From Candidatus Nanopelagicaceae bacterium (GTDB lineage Bacteria; Actinomycetota; Actinomycetes; Nanopelagicales; Nanopelagicaceae), in assembly GCA_018882735.1 (NCBI GenBank), contig VERH01000009.1:1-38353 (forward strand): a stretch of 38,353 bases of DNA, written 5' to 3'. The position numbers were made by a program, and so were the translations under genes. Each line of letters begins with the position of its first letter. Position 1 is the first letter of the stretch. Below, in pieces: positions 18,168 to 27,518 of the stretch. The notes below the pieces were generated by a model, which saw only the letters and a list, made by a program, of their open reading frames with translations, had not been told where the DNA came from and did not search any database.

Positions 18168-18701
18168 GTGGTCGAGTCCAGCGCGCGTACTAGTTACCAG
18201 CACCAATCCACAGTTCATCGCCGCACCCGTGGCGCAATTATGAGCGCTGCAAAATCCCTTCTTGGCGAGAGTGGCATAAGCGCTACAAACATGATTGATA
18301 TTGCTGATCGTGCCCAAGTTTCACGCGCCTCTCTTTATAACCACTTCCGAGATAAACACGAAGTATTTGTTGCGCTAGTAGAAACGGAGATTGAACGAGT
18401 TGCAACTCTGGCACTTGTTGCCCAATCTCGCTCCGAAGCGCTCTACACAATCTCCCGCGAAATCTCCGAACATGATGGATTAAGAAGAGCGATTGAACGC
18501 GATGGTGATTTGATTGCTGCGGCGCTAACTGCTCGTGATCACAAAGTCTGGGTTGAGGTTTATGCGCAACTGGCAAAGATATTTGCAACTGATGTAGTTG
18601 GTGTTGGATTAGTTCTTCGTTGGTTGATGGGACAAGTCACTGCACCACTTTCAGCTGAACATTCTCGCGAACAAGCAAATCGCATCGCATCAATTCTCTA
18701 A
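18168..18701 (+). CDS. TetR/AcrR family transcriptional regulator
   Basis: A 177-residue regulator. The N-terminal TetR helix-turn-helix runs from about residue 17 to 64 (GISATNMIDIADRAQVSRASLYNHF in two parts, ending HFRDKHEVF). The C-terminal ligand/dimer domain is unassigned and rather short. It begins with GTG 9 nt after the clgR stop. Targets are unknown; the neighbouring P450 gene is a possible one by location only. DUF3046 follows on the same strand. Confidence 0.85.
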   Translation: MVESSARTSYQHQSTVHRRTRGAIMSAAKSLLGESGISATNMIDIADRAQVSRASLYNHFRDKHEVFVALVETEIERVATLALVAQSRSEALYTISREISEHDGLRRAIERDGDLIAAALTARDHKVWVEVYAQLAKIFATDVVGVGLVLRWLMGQVTAPLSAEHSREQANRIASIL

Positions 18702-18712
18702 TATTGTTTTAA

Positions 18713-18910
18713 ATGCGGATAACAGAACTTCGCCGCCGCTTAAACGAACACTTCGGAGCTGATTGGGCACCTTCTTATTCAAAAGACTTTGTACTTGCTG
18801 AATTGGGTGGTCAGACTATTGATCAAGCTTTAGCAATGGGGATGGAACCGGCCGATATCTGGCGCGCTGTGGTACGACACAACCCTGAGATTAAGAGCGA
18901 GCTGCGCTGA
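18713..18910 (+). CDS. DUF3046 family small protein
   Basis: A 65-residue protein beginning MRITELRRRLNEHFG and containing SKDFVLAELGGQTIDQAL and the DIWRAVV block. These features mark the DUF3046 family, which in Actinobacteria usually sits just before recA. Function is unknown. Here a minus-strand P450 gene separates it from recA, and its last 20 nt overlap the 3' end of that gene. A TAATAT element (18699-18704) lies 8 nt before the ATG. Confidence 0.85.
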   Translation: MRITELRRRLNEHFGADWAPSYSKDFVLAELGGQTIDQALAMGMEPADIWRAVVRHNPEIKSELR

Positions 18911-20297
18911 CCTTCATCGCAACGGCGCCCTTAGGTCGATAGGTCGCTCGAGGTTGGGCTTTGGGAAAGCCTGATTTGAGTTGGAGGCGGAAGCGGCGCG
19001 CAATCTCCAAGATGATTACCCGGCCTTCCAGAATCGCAAATTGATCCCCGAGGCATTTTCTCGTTCCAGCACCGAATGGGAAATAAGCGCCTTTTGGCAG
19101 GCTCTTTTCGAAGTCATTACTCCATCGCTCCGGTTTAAAAGAATCAGGATTTGGGAAGTAACGGGGATCGCGATGAGTTACGAATTGGCTTACGAGAACA
19201 TGAGCGCCTTTAGGCACGAATCTGCCACCTAGCTCAACATCTTCAAGCGCTCTACGTGGCGCCACCCAGACTGGTGGGCACAACCGCAACACCTCATTGA
19301 AAATCGCAGAACTTATTGGTGCCGAAAATAGCTTTAACGCAAAGTCCGCTTCGCCTCTATGGGAAAGCACTTGATCAGCCTCAGCAATTAAACCTTCCCA
19401 ATATTGGGGACTCTCACTCAAGTAAGAGAAGACCCAAGTAAGGACATTCGCAGTCGTTTCATGGCCACTCAAAATTAGAGTCAGAGTTTCATCAGAGATT
19501 TCTTCAGCGCTAAGCCTTTCACCATCTGGGGTTTGGGCCTCAAGCAAGATTCCCAACAAATCATCCCGCTTTATTCCTTGCTCGATGCGATTGCGAATAA
19601 TCTTCGTAGCCACTTCGTTTAAATCATCAGCAGCCGAATGAAACTTGCGGAAGTAGGGGATTGGCCAGCTATCCAATCGATCAAGTCCAGGCAACATAGT
19701 CCGCTCAATCCGATCAATCGCAATATGCATCGAACGCTGGACTCGCTCGGTATCCTCAGAAATATCAGCACCAAAGAGAATTTCGGCAACAATGTCGAAG
19801 GTGAGTGACATCATTTCTGGGCCGAGATTAACTTCGCTACCTGCTTGCCAATTTGAAATGTGTTTCTCAGTCAATCCCAGCATCGTCTCGGCATAAGAGG
19901 AGATCTTGCTGATGTGAAATGGCGATTGCATTAACCGGCGATGGCGAAGATGAATCGGCTCTTCATTTGTGAGAAGTCCAGTTCCGAGGACTTTGCGCAT
20001 CCGCTCAAAACCCACGCCCTTAATAAAGCTATGTTGCTTGCTAACCGTAACTTCATGGACCATCTCAGGTGCAAATGCTCCATAGAAGAGCTGGCCACCT
20101 AAGAAGAATGAAGGGAGGTCGCCAAATTGATCTCGTGCGCTCCGCAAAAATCCTGGGGTGTCTTTCTGGAATTGCAGAGTGAGGATTGGCGATCTTGGCC
20201 CTGGGGGAATCTCAGTTTTTACCGTCCGGCGCTTTAGCGGCTTGGGAATCGGCGCGTATTCAGCCGGCCGCGGAGCGGTAAAGGGGGTAGTGGCCAT
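18891..20297 (-). CDS. cytochrome P450
   Basis: A 468-residue soluble P450 with no membrane anchor. The I-helix oxygen-activation motif is SGHETTA (277-283), the K-helix ExxR is EVLR (335-338), and the heme loop is FGAGTRKCLGD with ligand Cys415. HETTA and the PERW segment resemble the broad CYP102/CYP110-like bacterial group more than typical actinobacterial class I P450s; this is pattern memory, not a search. No fused reductase or adjacent ferredoxin gene is present. Start ATG 20297 (MATTPFTAP) is preferred over an open frame reaching 20459, because that extension covers the LexA box and recA leader. It shares its upstream region with recA. Substrate unknown. Confidence 0.93.
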   Translation of the reverse strand: MATTPFTAPRPAEYAPIPKPLKRRTVKTEIPPGPRSPILTLQFQKDTPGFLRSARDQFGDLPSFFLGGQLFYGAFAPEMVHEVTVSKQHSFIKGVGFERMRKVLGTGLLTNEEPIHLRHRRLMQSPFHISKISSYAETMLGLTEKHISNWQAGSEVNLGPEMMSLTFDIVAEILFGADISEDTERVQRSMHIAIDRIERTMLPGLDRLDSWPIPYFRKFHSAADDLNEVATKIIRNRIEQGIKRDDLLGILLEAQTPDGERLSAEEISDETLTLILSGHETTANVLTWVFSYLSESPQYWEGLIAEADQVLSHRGEADFALKLFSAPISSAIFNEVLRLCPPVWVAPRRALEDVELGGRFVPKGAHVLVSQFVTHRDPRYFPNPDSFKPERWSNDFEKSLPKGAYFPFGAGTRKCLGDQFAILEGRVIILEIARRFRLQLKSGFPKAQPRATYRPKGAVAMKVSAARS

Positions 20298-20302
20298 AGG
20301 GA

Positions 20303-20332
20303 AAGGTAAGGGCGAGCGTGTCCTAAAGTCAT
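20303..20332 (-). promoter_or_regulatory. putative P450 promoter
   Basis: On the minus strand ATGACT (20332-20327), an 18-nt spacer and TACCTT (20308-20303) precede the ATG at 20297 with a 5-nt gap, suggesting a leaderless mRNA. The LexA box begins 2 bp upstream of the -35 hexamer. Confidence 0.45.
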
Positions 20333-20334
20333 TA

Positions 20335-20346
20335 GAACAAATGTTC
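20335..20346. promoter_or_regulatory. LexA operator (SOS box) between P450 and recA
   Basis: GAACAAATGTTC is a perfect match to the GAAC-N4-GTTC LexA box of Actinobacteria and Firmicutes. A TAAACT -10 candidate for recA starts 2 bp after it (20349-20354), and the P450 start is 37 bp away on the other side. LexA control of recA is established in relatives; control of the P450 is inference. Confidence 0.9.
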
Positions 20347-20348
20347 GG

Positions 20349-20486
20349 TAAACTATCCGTCAATAACAGCGTTGAGCTGTTAGGCCCAACCAGAGCGGTT
20401 CCACACTTCCGCCCGAGATCACTCGGGCCGTCGGTGGTAGTCCGTACCTTCTGGACCAACTAACGATAAAGAGAAAGGCAAGACAA
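20349..20486 (+). promoter_or_regulatory. recA promoter -10 and long 5' leader with hairpin
   Basis: After the TAAACT element the recA message would carry about 125 nt of leader. It contains a 7-bp perfect stem GCCCGAG/CTCGGGC (20411-20417 with 20422-20428, loop ATCA). There is no U-tract, so it is not a clear terminator. Shine-Dalgarno GAAAGG lies at 20473-20478. Confidence 0.5.
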
Positions 20487-21578
20487 GTGGCTAAACCCGC
20501 TAAAGATCCAACAGAAGAAAATAAAAATAACCCAGCCCCTGAGAAGCAGAAAGCCCTAGATACCGCGCTTGCCCAGATCGAGCGTCAGTTTGGTAAGGGC
20601 TCTGTTATGAAGATGAGCGAAAGAACCGCGCAACCAATTGAAGTCATCCCAACTGGATCGATTGCCCTTGATGTTGCCCTGGGAATTGGTGGAATTCCAC
20701 GCGGAAGAATCATTGAAATTTTTGGACCTGAATCCTCAGGTAAAACAACTCTCACTCTCCACGCGATCGCAAATGCCCAACGCGCTGGCGGAATCGCGGC
20801 ATTTATCGATGCAGAGCATGCCTTTGATGCTGAATATGCCAAGAAACTTGGCGTTGATATCGATGCGCTTCTCGTCTCTCAACCAGACACTGGTGAACAA
20901 GCGCTTGAGATTGCTGACATGTTGGTTCGCTCCGGCGCGCTTGATTTAATCGTCGTCGACTCAGTCGCAGCCCTAGTTCCACGCGCTGAAATTGAAGGCG
21001 AGATGGGCGATTCACATATGGGTCTACAGGCAAGACTTATGTCCCAAGCCCTCCGAAAGATCACTGGCGCACTTAGCCAATCAAAGACCACCGCAATCTT
21101 CATCAACCAGCTCCGCGACAAGATCGGTGTTTTCTTCGGCTCTCCTGAAACAACTACCGGTGGAAAGGCCCTCAAGTTCTACGCCTCTGTCCGTATGGAT
21201 ATCCGCCGAATTGAGACCTTGAAAGATGGCCAAGAAGCGGTTGGAAATAGAACTCGCGTCAAAGTTGTGAAGAACAAGATGGCGCCACCATTCAAGCAAG
21301 CAGAATTCGACATCCTCTACGGAGTCGGAATTTCACGCGAAGGCAGCTTGCTAGATCTAGGCGTTGATCTTGGAATCGTAAAGAAATCCGGCGCTTGGTT
21401 CACCTACGAAGGCGACCAACTCGGTCAAGGAAAAGAGAACTCACGTCAATTCCTTATCGATAATCCAGATCTCGCAAATGAGATCGAGTCAAAGATTCGC
21501 GCACATTACGCCGCCGTTGAAATCGATCCTGCGCTAGTTGCAGCAATCGATGAAGCAGCTGCTGATGTTGAGTTCTAG
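20487..21578 (+). CDS. recA: recombinase RecA
   Basis: RecA forms filaments on single-stranded DNA, drives strand exchange and triggers LexA self-cleavage. The 363-residue product has Walker [10 protein letters not shown] (residues 80-88), the [19 protein letters not shown] Walker B/L1 region and the [20 protein letters not shown]2 region. There is no intein, unlike M. tuberculosis RecA. Start is GTG 20487 after Shine-Dalgarno GAAAGG. recX follows after 2 nt. A perfect LexA box lies about 140 bp upstream. Confidence 0.98.
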   Translation: MAKPAKDPTEENKNNPAPEKQKALDTALAQIERQFGKGSVMKMSERTAQPIEVIPTGSIALDVALGIGGIPRGRIIEIFGPESSGKTTLTLHAIANAQRAGGIAAFIDAEHAFDAEYAKKLGVDIDALLVSQPDTGEQALEIADMLVRSGALDLIVVDSVAALVPRAEIEGEMGDSHMGLQARLMSQALRKITGALSQSKTTAIFINQLRDKIGVFFGSPETTTGGKALKFYASVRMDIRRIETLKDGQEAVGNRTRVKVVKNKMAPPFKQAEFDILYGVGISREGSLLDLGVDLGIVKKSGAWFTYEGDQLGQGKENSRQFLIDNPDLANEIESKIRAHYAAVEIDPALVAAIDEAAADVEF

Positions 21579-21580
21579 AG

Positions 21581-22084
21581 TTGAGTAATAGCGAACTCCT
21601 TGAAGAAGAAATTGCGAGCGACCCCTACCAAGTAGGAACGACGATTGCGCTAACTGCGCTTGGTCGTCGGGCGAAAAGTAGGGGAGAGCTCTTTTCTCTT
21701 CTCAAGAAACGCGGAATTGCCGAAGAGGTCGCTAACGCGGTCCTCTTCCGCCTCCAAGAACAGGGCTTTGTAAATGATTACGAATTTGCCCGCTATTGGA
21801 GCGAATCACGTCAACGGACTAAGAAAGTCTCGCGCCGGATAATCATCGGCGAACTCCGTTCCAAAGGAGTAAGCGATGAGATCATCGAATGGATTACGAC
21901 CGATATCTCAGATGAAACTGAGTTCGAGAACGCAATGAAGTTTGCTGAGCGAAAGGCCCGGTCTTACGCAAAGCTTGAGAACGAGGTTGCCTACCGAAGG
22001 CTCCATGGGGCGCTTTCGCGCCGTGGCTTCTCTGGTCATATCGTCTCTCGCGTGATGCAAGAGTTGGGAATCTCAGCGAGATAA
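21581..22084 (+). CDS. recX: regulatory protein RecX
   Basis: RecX binds and restrains RecA filaments. The 167-residue helical protein shows [21 protein letters not shown] (as two overlapping blocks), [11 protein letters not shown] and the repeated RecX three-helix units. It uses a rare TTG start at 21581, 2 nt after the recA stop, implying translation at low level by coupling; the family is normally made in much smaller amounts than RecA. Length is usual for Actinobacteria. Confidence 0.93.
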   Translation: MSNSELLEEEIASDPYQVGTTIALTALGRRAKSRGELFSLLKKRGIAEEVANAVLFRLQEQGFVNDYEFARYWSESRQRTKKVSRRIIIGELRSKGVSDEIIEWITTDISDETEFENAMKFAERKARSYAKLENEVAYRRLHGALSRRGFSGHIVSRVMQELGISAR

Positions 22085-22092
22085 GTGATAGG

Positions 22093-22098
22093 TACGAT
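22093..22098 (+). promoter_or_regulatory. putative leaderless -10 element of miaB
   Basis: TACGAT ends exactly 6 nt before the miaB ATG (22105), in the 20-nt gap after recX. No Shine-Dalgarno is present. It would separate miaB from SOS-driven recA-recX transcription. Confidence 0.5.
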
Positions 22099-22104
22099 TC
22101 GCTT

Positions 22105-23523
22105 ATGAGTCGTACCTATGTAATCCAAACTCTGGGTTGTCAGATGAATGTCCACGACTCTGAGCGCATCGCGGGCTCGCTAGATGCAGCCGGCTACATC
22201 CCCGCTACCGAAGGCCAAGATCCCGATTTAATCGTCTTTAATACCTGTGCGGTCCGCGAGAATGCTGATAACAAGCTCTATGGCCACTTAAGTTTTCTAG
22301 CCCCAACAAAGCGAGCCAATCCGAACTTACAAATCGCAATCGGTGGTTGCCTCGCTCAGAAGGATAAAGGGAGCATCATTAAGAAGGCCCCTTATGTCGA
22401 TGTGGTTTTTGGAACTCACAATGTTGGCTCACTTCCAGCGCTCTTGGAACGGGCGCGCATCGAAGCAAAATCCCAAGTTGAGATAAAGGAATCGCTCGAA
22501 CACTTTCCATCTACCCTTCCAGCGCGACGCCATTCGGCCTTCTCGGCCTGGGTATCCATCTCCGTTGGATGTAATAACACCTGCACTTTCTGCATCGTTC
22601 CACAATTGCGCGGGCGCGAGAAAGATCGCCCGAGTAGTGAAATCTTGAGTGAGATTCGAGCCCTTGTTAGCGAGGGCGTTACCGAAGTGACGCTCCTTGG
22701 CCAGAATGTAAATGCCTATGGTGTCGACTTTGGCGATCGAGAGGCCTTTGCAAAGTTGCTTCGTTCATGCGGAGAAGTCGAAGGGCTTGAGCGGGTGCGC
22801 TTCATGTCCCCACATCCAAGAGATTTCACTGATGATGTCATTGCGGCGATGGCCGAAACTCCAAACGTAATGCCACACCTTCATATGCCGCTCCAATCAG
22901 GTTCAGACAAAATTTTGCAAGCGATGCGCCGCTCATATCGAGTCGAGCGTTATCGCGGAATCATCGAGAAGGTTCGAAGCGCCATGCCCCATTCGACGAT
23001 TACCACCGATGTAATAGTCGGTTTTCCCGGTGAGAGTGAGCAAGATTTCCAGGAAACCTTGGATCTATGTGGCGAATTGCGTTTTCTAGCTGCTTATTCT
23101 TTTAAATATTCAAAGCGCCCCGGCACCCCCGCAGCCGATATGCCCGATCAGATTCCCGAAGAGATTGTCGCGGAGCGCTACGACCGACTACATAAGAAGT
23201 TAAATGAAGTCGCGCTCGCGGTTAATGAAGATGTGATTGGCCAAGAATCCGAAGTTCTAATCACCGATATCGATGGCGCGAGGGGCCAGGGAAAGAGTAG
23301 AGACTTTAGATTGGTTCATTTTGATCTAAACAAGGATGAAGCAAGGCCCGGGGATCTCGCTCGGGTGAAGATCTCAAGCGCGAAACCACATTTCATCTTT
23401 GGTGAAAAGTTAGAAGTTAAGCGGACTCGCGGCGGCGATGCATTTGAACTTCGAAAGCTTGAGGCGGAGAACAGCGGGGTATTTCTAGGCGTGCCCCAGC
23501 TCAAGAGCTCACTTGTTAAGTGA
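22105..23523 (+). CDS. miaB: tRNA-2-methylthio-N6-dimethylallyladenosine synthase
   Basis: MiaB is a radical-SAM enzyme that methylthiolates i6A37 of tRNAs. The 472-residue product begins [20 protein letters not shown]. It has three N-terminal cluster cysteines and the radical-SAM motif CNNTCTFC (Cys156, Cys160, Cys163), then a TRAM domain near the C-terminus. It precedes miaA, which makes its substrate i6A37, so the two act in series. The C-terminal tail after the TRAM domain is slightly extended. Confidence 0.96.
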   Translation: MSRTYVIQTLGCQMNVHDSERIAGSLDAAGYIPATEGQDPDLIVFNTCAVRENADNKLYGHLSFLAPTKRANPNLQIAIGGCLAQKDKGSIIKKAPYVDVVFGTHNVGSLPALLERARIEAKSQVEIKESLEHFPSTLPARRHSAFSAWVSISVGCNNTCTFCIVPQLRGREKDRPSSEILSEIRALVSEGVTEVTLLGQNVNAYGVDFGDREAFAKLLRSCGEVEGLERVRFMSPHPRDFTDDVIAAMAETPNVMPHLHMPLQSGSDKILQAMRRSYRVERYRGIIEKVRSAMPHSTITTDVIVGFPGESEQDFQETLDLCGELRFLAAYSFKYSKRPGTPAADMPDQIPEEIVAERYDRLHKKLNEVALAVNEDVIGQESEVLITDIDGARGQGKSRDFRLVHFDLNKDEARPGDLARVKISSAKPHFIFGEKLEVKRTRGGDAFELRKLEAENSGVFLGVPQLKSSLVK

Positions 23524-23533
23524 TGCGAGTTCA

Positions 23534-24439
23534 ATGACCTTAATCTTTATCGTAGGAGCGACCGCTACTGGAAAAAGCGAACTCTCACTTCAGTTAGCAG
23601 AGCAACTAAGTGGCGAGATAGTTAATGCCGATTCCATGCAGTTATACCGGGGGATGGATATTGGAACTGCCAAACTCTCACCTCAGCAGCGGCGCGGAAT
23701 TCCGCATCACCTTATAGATGTATTAGATGTAACTCAGGATGCATCAGTAGCGGAGTACCAACTCTGGGCGCGGAGCAAAATTGATGAGTTACTTGGATTG
23801 GGTAAAGCAGTCATCGTGGTCGGAGGCACCGGTCTATATGTAAAAGCAATCTTGGATGAGTTGAACTTTCCAGACACTGACCCTGAAGTTAGGGCGCGGC
23901 TTAGTGAAGAGGCGGAACGAATTGGCGGTGAGGCGATGCATGAACGCCTCGGCAAATTAGATCCTGCTGCGGCAGCTGCGATTCCGAAAGAGAATGTGCG
24001 CAGAGTTGTTCGGGCTCTGGAAGTCATCGAGATTACTGGAAAGCCTTTCACTGCACACCTTCCTAGGGCTGGGGCAACTTATTACCCAGATGCCAAGCAA
24101 TTTGGCCTAGTTATGGATCGGGATGACTTGAAGGAGCGGATCGACAAGAGAGTTGATTTGATGTGGAGCGAAGGTTTTGTTGGGGAAGTGCGTGAACTTA
24201 TTGAAAAAGGGATTACTTCCGGCAAGACCGCAAAGGCTGCCCTCGGATACAACCAGATCATCAGCTTCCTAGAGGGGCGAATTAGCGAAGCGGAAGCGAA
24301 GGAAGAGACCAAGCGGGCAACGCGAGCCTATGCCCGGCGACAAGAAACTTGGTTTTCGCGCGATGCTCGAATCAAATGGCTTAAGGGCGGAACTAAAGAG
24401 CGGCTAGATTCAATCCTCTCATCTACGATTAGCAGATAA
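23534..24439 (+). CDS. miaA: tRNA dimethylallyltransferase
   Basis: MiaA transfers a dimethylallyl group to A37 of tRNAs reading UNN codons. The 301-residue product has P-loop GATATGKS (residues 8-15), the DSMQLYRGMDIGTAK block with the catalytic Asp, and GGTGLYVKAIL. Start ATG 23534 (MTLIFIVG) is chosen over an in-frame TTG at 23513 that would overlap miaB, because family proteins begin just before the P-loop. It is followed 2 nt later by dapF. Confidence 0.95.
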   Translation: MTLIFIVGATATGKSELSLQLAEQLSGEIVNADSMQLYRGMDIGTAKLSPQQRRGIPHHLIDVLDVTQDASVAEYQLWARSKIDELLGLGKAVIVVGGTGLYVKAILDELNFPDTDPEVRARLSEEAERIGGEAMHERLGKLDPAAAAAIPKENVRRVVRALEVIEITGKPFTAHLPRAGATYYPDAKQFGLVMDRDDLKERIDKRVDLMWSEGFVGEVRELIEKGITSGKTAKAALGYNQIISFLEGRISEAEAKEETKRATRAYARRQETWFSRDARIKWLKGGTKERLDSILSSTISR

Positions 24440-24441
24440 CG

Positions 24442-25245
24442 ATGAGCTCCTTAATCGGCACATACGGCCACGGCACTGAAAACGACTTTGTGCTCGTCTT
24501 TGATCCAACTGATTCCAACAATCTCTCGAGTCGAGTCTGTGCCGCAATTTGTAATCGCGAGACTGGAATTGGCGCTGATGGGCTAATTCGAATTGTGAAG
24601 CGGGACGGTAAGTGGTTTATGGATTATCGAAATGGCGATGGATCCTTAGCTGAGATGTGCGGAAATGGCATCCGGGTGATGGCTAGATACTTGGTAGATC
24701 GTGGCCACCAACCAGCTGGAATCTTCCCAGTTCTTACTAGGGATGGAACAAAATTTGTGAGCGTCCCAGAAACCGGCGACATCACAGTAAATATGGGAGC
24801 GGTTGCACATCAAGAGGGCGCAGTCACTGCGTTTTCAAATGGGAAGACTTGGAGCGGCTACAACATCAACGTTGGAAATCCCCATGCCGTTGTCTTCGTT
24901 GATGATTTGAGCGAGATCGGGGATCTCAAAAATGAGCCAGTCGTAAGGCCAAAAGAACTCTATCCAGATGGTGTGAATGTTGAGTTTGTGAAAGTGCTAG
25001 AAAATGGCGAATTAGCGATGCGAGTTCATGAACGTGGGGTGGGCGAGACCCGCTCTTGCGGTACCGGAACCTGTGCGGTGGCACTTGCCGCCTCAATTTT
25101 GAAAGGAAAATCGCTACCAATCAAGTGGGTAATTCATCCCCCCGGCGGACGCCTTGAAGTTGAGATAGATCCCCACTCAAATGCGATTCTCACTGGCCCT
25201 GCGGTCCTTATCAAGGATGTGGAATTGAGTAGCTATCTTGGCTAA
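24442..25245 (+). CDS. dapF: diaminopimelate epimerase
   Basis: DapF interconverts LL- and meso-diaminopimelate using two cysteines. Both are present: Cys73 in EMCGNGIRV and Cys206 in RSCGTGTCAVA. GNPHAVVFVDD is also typical. The 267-residue length is normal. With dapB and dapA in this window it covers three steps of the DAP pathway for peptidoglycan and lysine. The last 8 nt overlap hflX. Confidence 0.96.
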   Translation: MSSLIGTYGHGTENDFVLVFDPTDSNNLSSRVCAAICNRETGIGADGLIRIVKRDGKWFMDYRNGDGSLAEMCGNGIRVMARYLVDRGHQPAGIFPVLTRDGTKFVSVPETGDITVNMGAVAHQEGAVTAFSNGKTWSGYNINVGNPHAVVFVDDLSEIGDLKNEPVVRPKELYPDGVNVEFVKVLENGELAMRVHERGVGETRSCGTGTCAVALAASILKGKSLPIKWVIHPPGGRLEVEIDPHSNAILTGPAVLIKDVELSSYLG

Positions 25246-26692
25246 GCGGAATAGCGAAGAAGAGGTAGATCGCCTGCTTCAAGAGAGCGCGGATTTGGCT
25301 GCTGAGTTTGATTCGGGAATCTTCATCCCAGATTCTTTCGATTCAACTCAGCGCGATTTAAGTGATCGCCAGGCGCTTCGCCGAGTAGCTGGACTGTCCA
25401 CCGAGCTAACCGATATCTCTGAGGCTGAATACCGAAAGCTTCGTTTAGAGCGGGTTGTTCTAGTGGGAGTTTGGACCGAGGGAACTATTAAGGATGCCGA
25501 AAATTCAATGACGGAATTGGCGGCGTTGGCGGAGACGGCCGGATCTGAAGTCCTTGATGCCCTAATACAGAGAAGAGATAAGCCCGACCCTGCCACATTT
25601 ATTGGCTCTGGAAAAGTAAGTGAATTGAAGGGCGTTGTTAAATCTACTGGCGCAGATACTGTTATCTGTGATGGTGAGTTAAGCCCCGGTCAATTACGAA
25701 ACTTGGAAGATAAAGTAAAAGTCAAAGTTGTAGATCGCACCGCGTTGATTCTCGATATCTTCGCACAACATGCAAAGAGCAAAGAAGGTAAAGCCCAAGT
25801 CGAGCTCGCCCAGATGAGTTATATGTTGCCCCGTCTTCGTGGTTGGGGTGAATCCCTCTCAAGGCAAGCAGCTAGAGCCGGTGGTATCGGCGGGCGCGGA
25901 CCTGGTGAGACCAAGATCGAGATTGATCGCCGGCGAATCCGCGACAAGATGGCGAAGCTGCGCCGCGAGATTGGCGAGATGAAAGTTGCTCGCGATACTA
26001 AACGGCAAGAACGGAAGCGAAACTCCATTCCCTCAGTCGCTATCGCTGGTTACACAAATGCTGGAAAGTCCTCACTCTTAAATCGACTCACCAACGCAGG
26101 AGTTCTAGTACAGAACGCGCTCTTTGCGACCCTTGATCCCACTGTCCGAAAAGCAGAAAGTAGAGATGGTCGGGTCTATACCTTGAGCGACACAGTCGGA
26201 TTTGTTAAGCACCTTCCACACGAGCTAATAGATGCATTTAGGTCGACCTTAGAGGAGGTCTCCGGCTCTGACTTAATCGTCCATGTTGTAGATGGTTCTC
26301 ATGAGGATCCACTGGGACAGATCAAGGCGGTCCGAGAAGTGATTCGCGATATTGGGGGAGAGAAGACCCCCGAAATAATCGCTTTAAATAAGGCCGATAT
26401 CGCAGATCCCGAAATGATGCGATTAGTAATGCGGGAAGAGCCGGATGCCTATCCGATTTCTGTTCACACCGGAGCTGGAATTGAGGCGTTAATCAATGCG
26501 ATTGAGGCTTCACTTCCAAGGCCAAAGGTTGAGGTACGCACTTTGATTCCTTACAACCGAGGTGATCTAGTAAGCCGGATTCATGAAGAGGGCGAAATAT
26601 TGAGGGAAGAGCATTTAGCTGACGGAACTGCGCTACATGCAAGAGTTGACGGAGCGCTAGCTCATCTACTTGAAAAATATGTTCGGGCTTAG
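25238..26692 (+). CDS. hflX: ribosome-associated GTPase HflX
   Basis: HflX is a GTPase that splits stalled ribosomes, important in heat and antibiotic stress. The 484-residue protein has the N-terminal HflX domain ([18 protein letters not shown]), a glycine-rich linker with [11 protein letters not shown], and the G domain with G1 GYTNAGKSS (residues 271-279), DTVGF and NKAD. The TTG start at 25238 lies inside dapF, so it is translationally coupled. Its end overlaps lexA (minus strand) by 4 bp. Confidence 0.95.
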   Translation: MAKRNSEEEVDRLLQESADLAAEFDSGIFIPDSFDSTQRDLSDRQALRRVAGLSTELTDISEAEYRKLRLERVVLVGVWTEGTIKDAENSMTELAALAETAGSEVLDALIQRRDKPDPATFIGSGKVSELKGVVKSTGADTVICDGELSPGQLRNLEDKVKVKVVDRTALILDIFAQHAKSKEGKAQVELAQMSYMLPRLRGWGESLSRQAARAGGIGGRGPGETKIEIDRRRIRDKMAKLRREIGEMKVARDTKRQERKRNSIPSVAIAGYTNAGKSSLLNRLTNAGVLVQNALFATLDPTVRKAESRDGRVYTLSDTVGFVKHLPHELIDAFRSTLEEVSGSDLIVHVVDGSHEDPLGQIKAVREVIRDIGGEKTPEIIALNKADIADPEMMRLVMREEPDAYPISVHTGAGIEALINAIEASLPRPKVEVRTLIPYNRGDLVSRIHEEGEILREEHLADGTALHARVDGALAHLLEKYVRA

Positions 26693-27354
26693 CGAACCGA
26701 ACGAAGAACCGCAGTTACCTTTCCAAGAATCTCGCAATTATCGCCATTTATCGGGGCGTAATTATCGTTCGCAGGAAGTAGCCAGATATGGCCATCTTTC
26801 TTAGAGAAGGTTTTAACAGTGGCTTCACCATCAATCATCGCAGCGACAATCTCGCCTTTATTGCAATCTTTCTGGGAGCGAATAACAACGTAATCGCCAT
26901 CGCAGATCGCAGCATCAACCATCGAGTCGCCAACAACTTTGAGCATAAACAATTCACCTTCGCCGACAAGGGTGGAGGGGAGTGGAAAGAGCTCTTCAAC
27001 ATTTTGTTCGGCAAGGATTGGACCACCCGCAGCAATTCGTCCTACAAGCGGGACGTTATAAGTTTTCTCGGGCTTAATATCCTCAAATCTCTCATCGCCA
27101 GGTGTTAATACTTCTAGCGCTCTACCTCTTGAGGGATCTCTTCGGATCCAACCCTTTGATTCGAGGGCCTCGAGTTGGTACTTAACGCTAGAGGGGGAGG
27201 CGAGCCCTGCGGCCTCGCCAATTTCACGCATTGAAGGTGGATAGCCCTTCTCTTCCATAGCGCTCTTGATGGCTTGAAGGATCTTAAGTTGGCGGGAGGT
27301 CAGGCCGTTCTCATCGACAGGGCCATCTGGGAGCTCAGAGATTTTGGGGGTCAT
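26689..27354 (-). CDS. lexA: SOS repressor LexA
   Basis: LexA represses DNA-damage genes and is cut when RecA filaments form. The 221-residue product has an N-terminal winged helix-turn-helix (residues 18-80, [14 protein letters not shown]). The cleavage site is Ala109-Gly110 in [11 protein letters not shown]. The protease residues are Ser144 (GDSMVDAAI) and Lys181 (ATVKTF). All are intact. ATG 27354 follows a good promoter with a 7-nt gap, so the mRNA may be leaderless. A near-perfect LexA box overlaps the -35, which indicates autoregulation. Confidence 0.97.
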   Translation of the reverse strand: MTPKISELPDGPVDENGLTSRQLKILQAIKSAMEEKGYPPSMREIGEAAGLASPSSVKYQLEALESKGWIRRDPSRGRALEVLTPGDERFEDIKPEKTYNVPLVGRIAAGGPILAEQNVEELFPLPSTLVGEGELFMLKVVGDSMVDAAICDGDYVVIRSQKDCNKGEIVAAMIDGEATVKTFSKKDGHIWLLPANDNYAPINGDNCEILGKVTAVLRSVR

Positions 27355-27361
27355 AGCTGGA

Positions 27362-27390
27362 AGTTTAGAACAAATTTACGAGGATTTCAA
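27362..27390 (-). promoter_or_regulatory. putative lexA promoter (leaderless)
   Basis: On the minus strand TTGAAA (27390-27385), a 17-nt spacer and TAAACT (27367-27362) form a strong promoter. The ATG at 27354 begins 7 nt after the -10, at the expected transcription start. Confidence 0.65.
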
Positions 27391-27400
27391 ACAAATGTTC
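27389..27400. promoter_or_regulatory. LexA operator of lexA (one mismatch)
   Basis: AAACAAATGTTC differs from GAAC-N4-GTTC at one base and shares its core with the recA box. It overlaps the lexA -35 hexamer by 2 bp, an ideal place for autorepression. Confidence 0.75.
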
Positions 27401-27446
27401 TAAAAAAACTTGCCGATGTCAGTGGCGGGGTGTACCTTTTGCTTTA

Positions 27447-27458
27447 GAACAGACGTTC
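27447..27458. promoter_or_regulatory. LexA operator of the LysM gene
   Basis: GAACAGACGTTC is a perfect GAAC-N4-GTTC box, extended on one side by GA (TTCGA). It lies 61 bp upstream of the LysM gene start and 93 bp upstream of lexA on the opposite strand. Confidence 0.88.
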
Positions 27459-27518
27459 GAAGAGTATCCCCACTCTCAACGGTCGTTCTAGAGAAAAGGC
27501 TAGAAATAGCTGGAGAGA

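Noticed and set aside
20298-20459. 54-residue N-terminal extension of the P450
   Set aside because: It covers the LexA box and recA leader on the opposite strand and does not look like a membrane anchor or family sequence.
27368-27379. GAACAAATTTAC as another LexA box at lexA
   Set aside because: Only the first half-site fits; the second has two mismatches.
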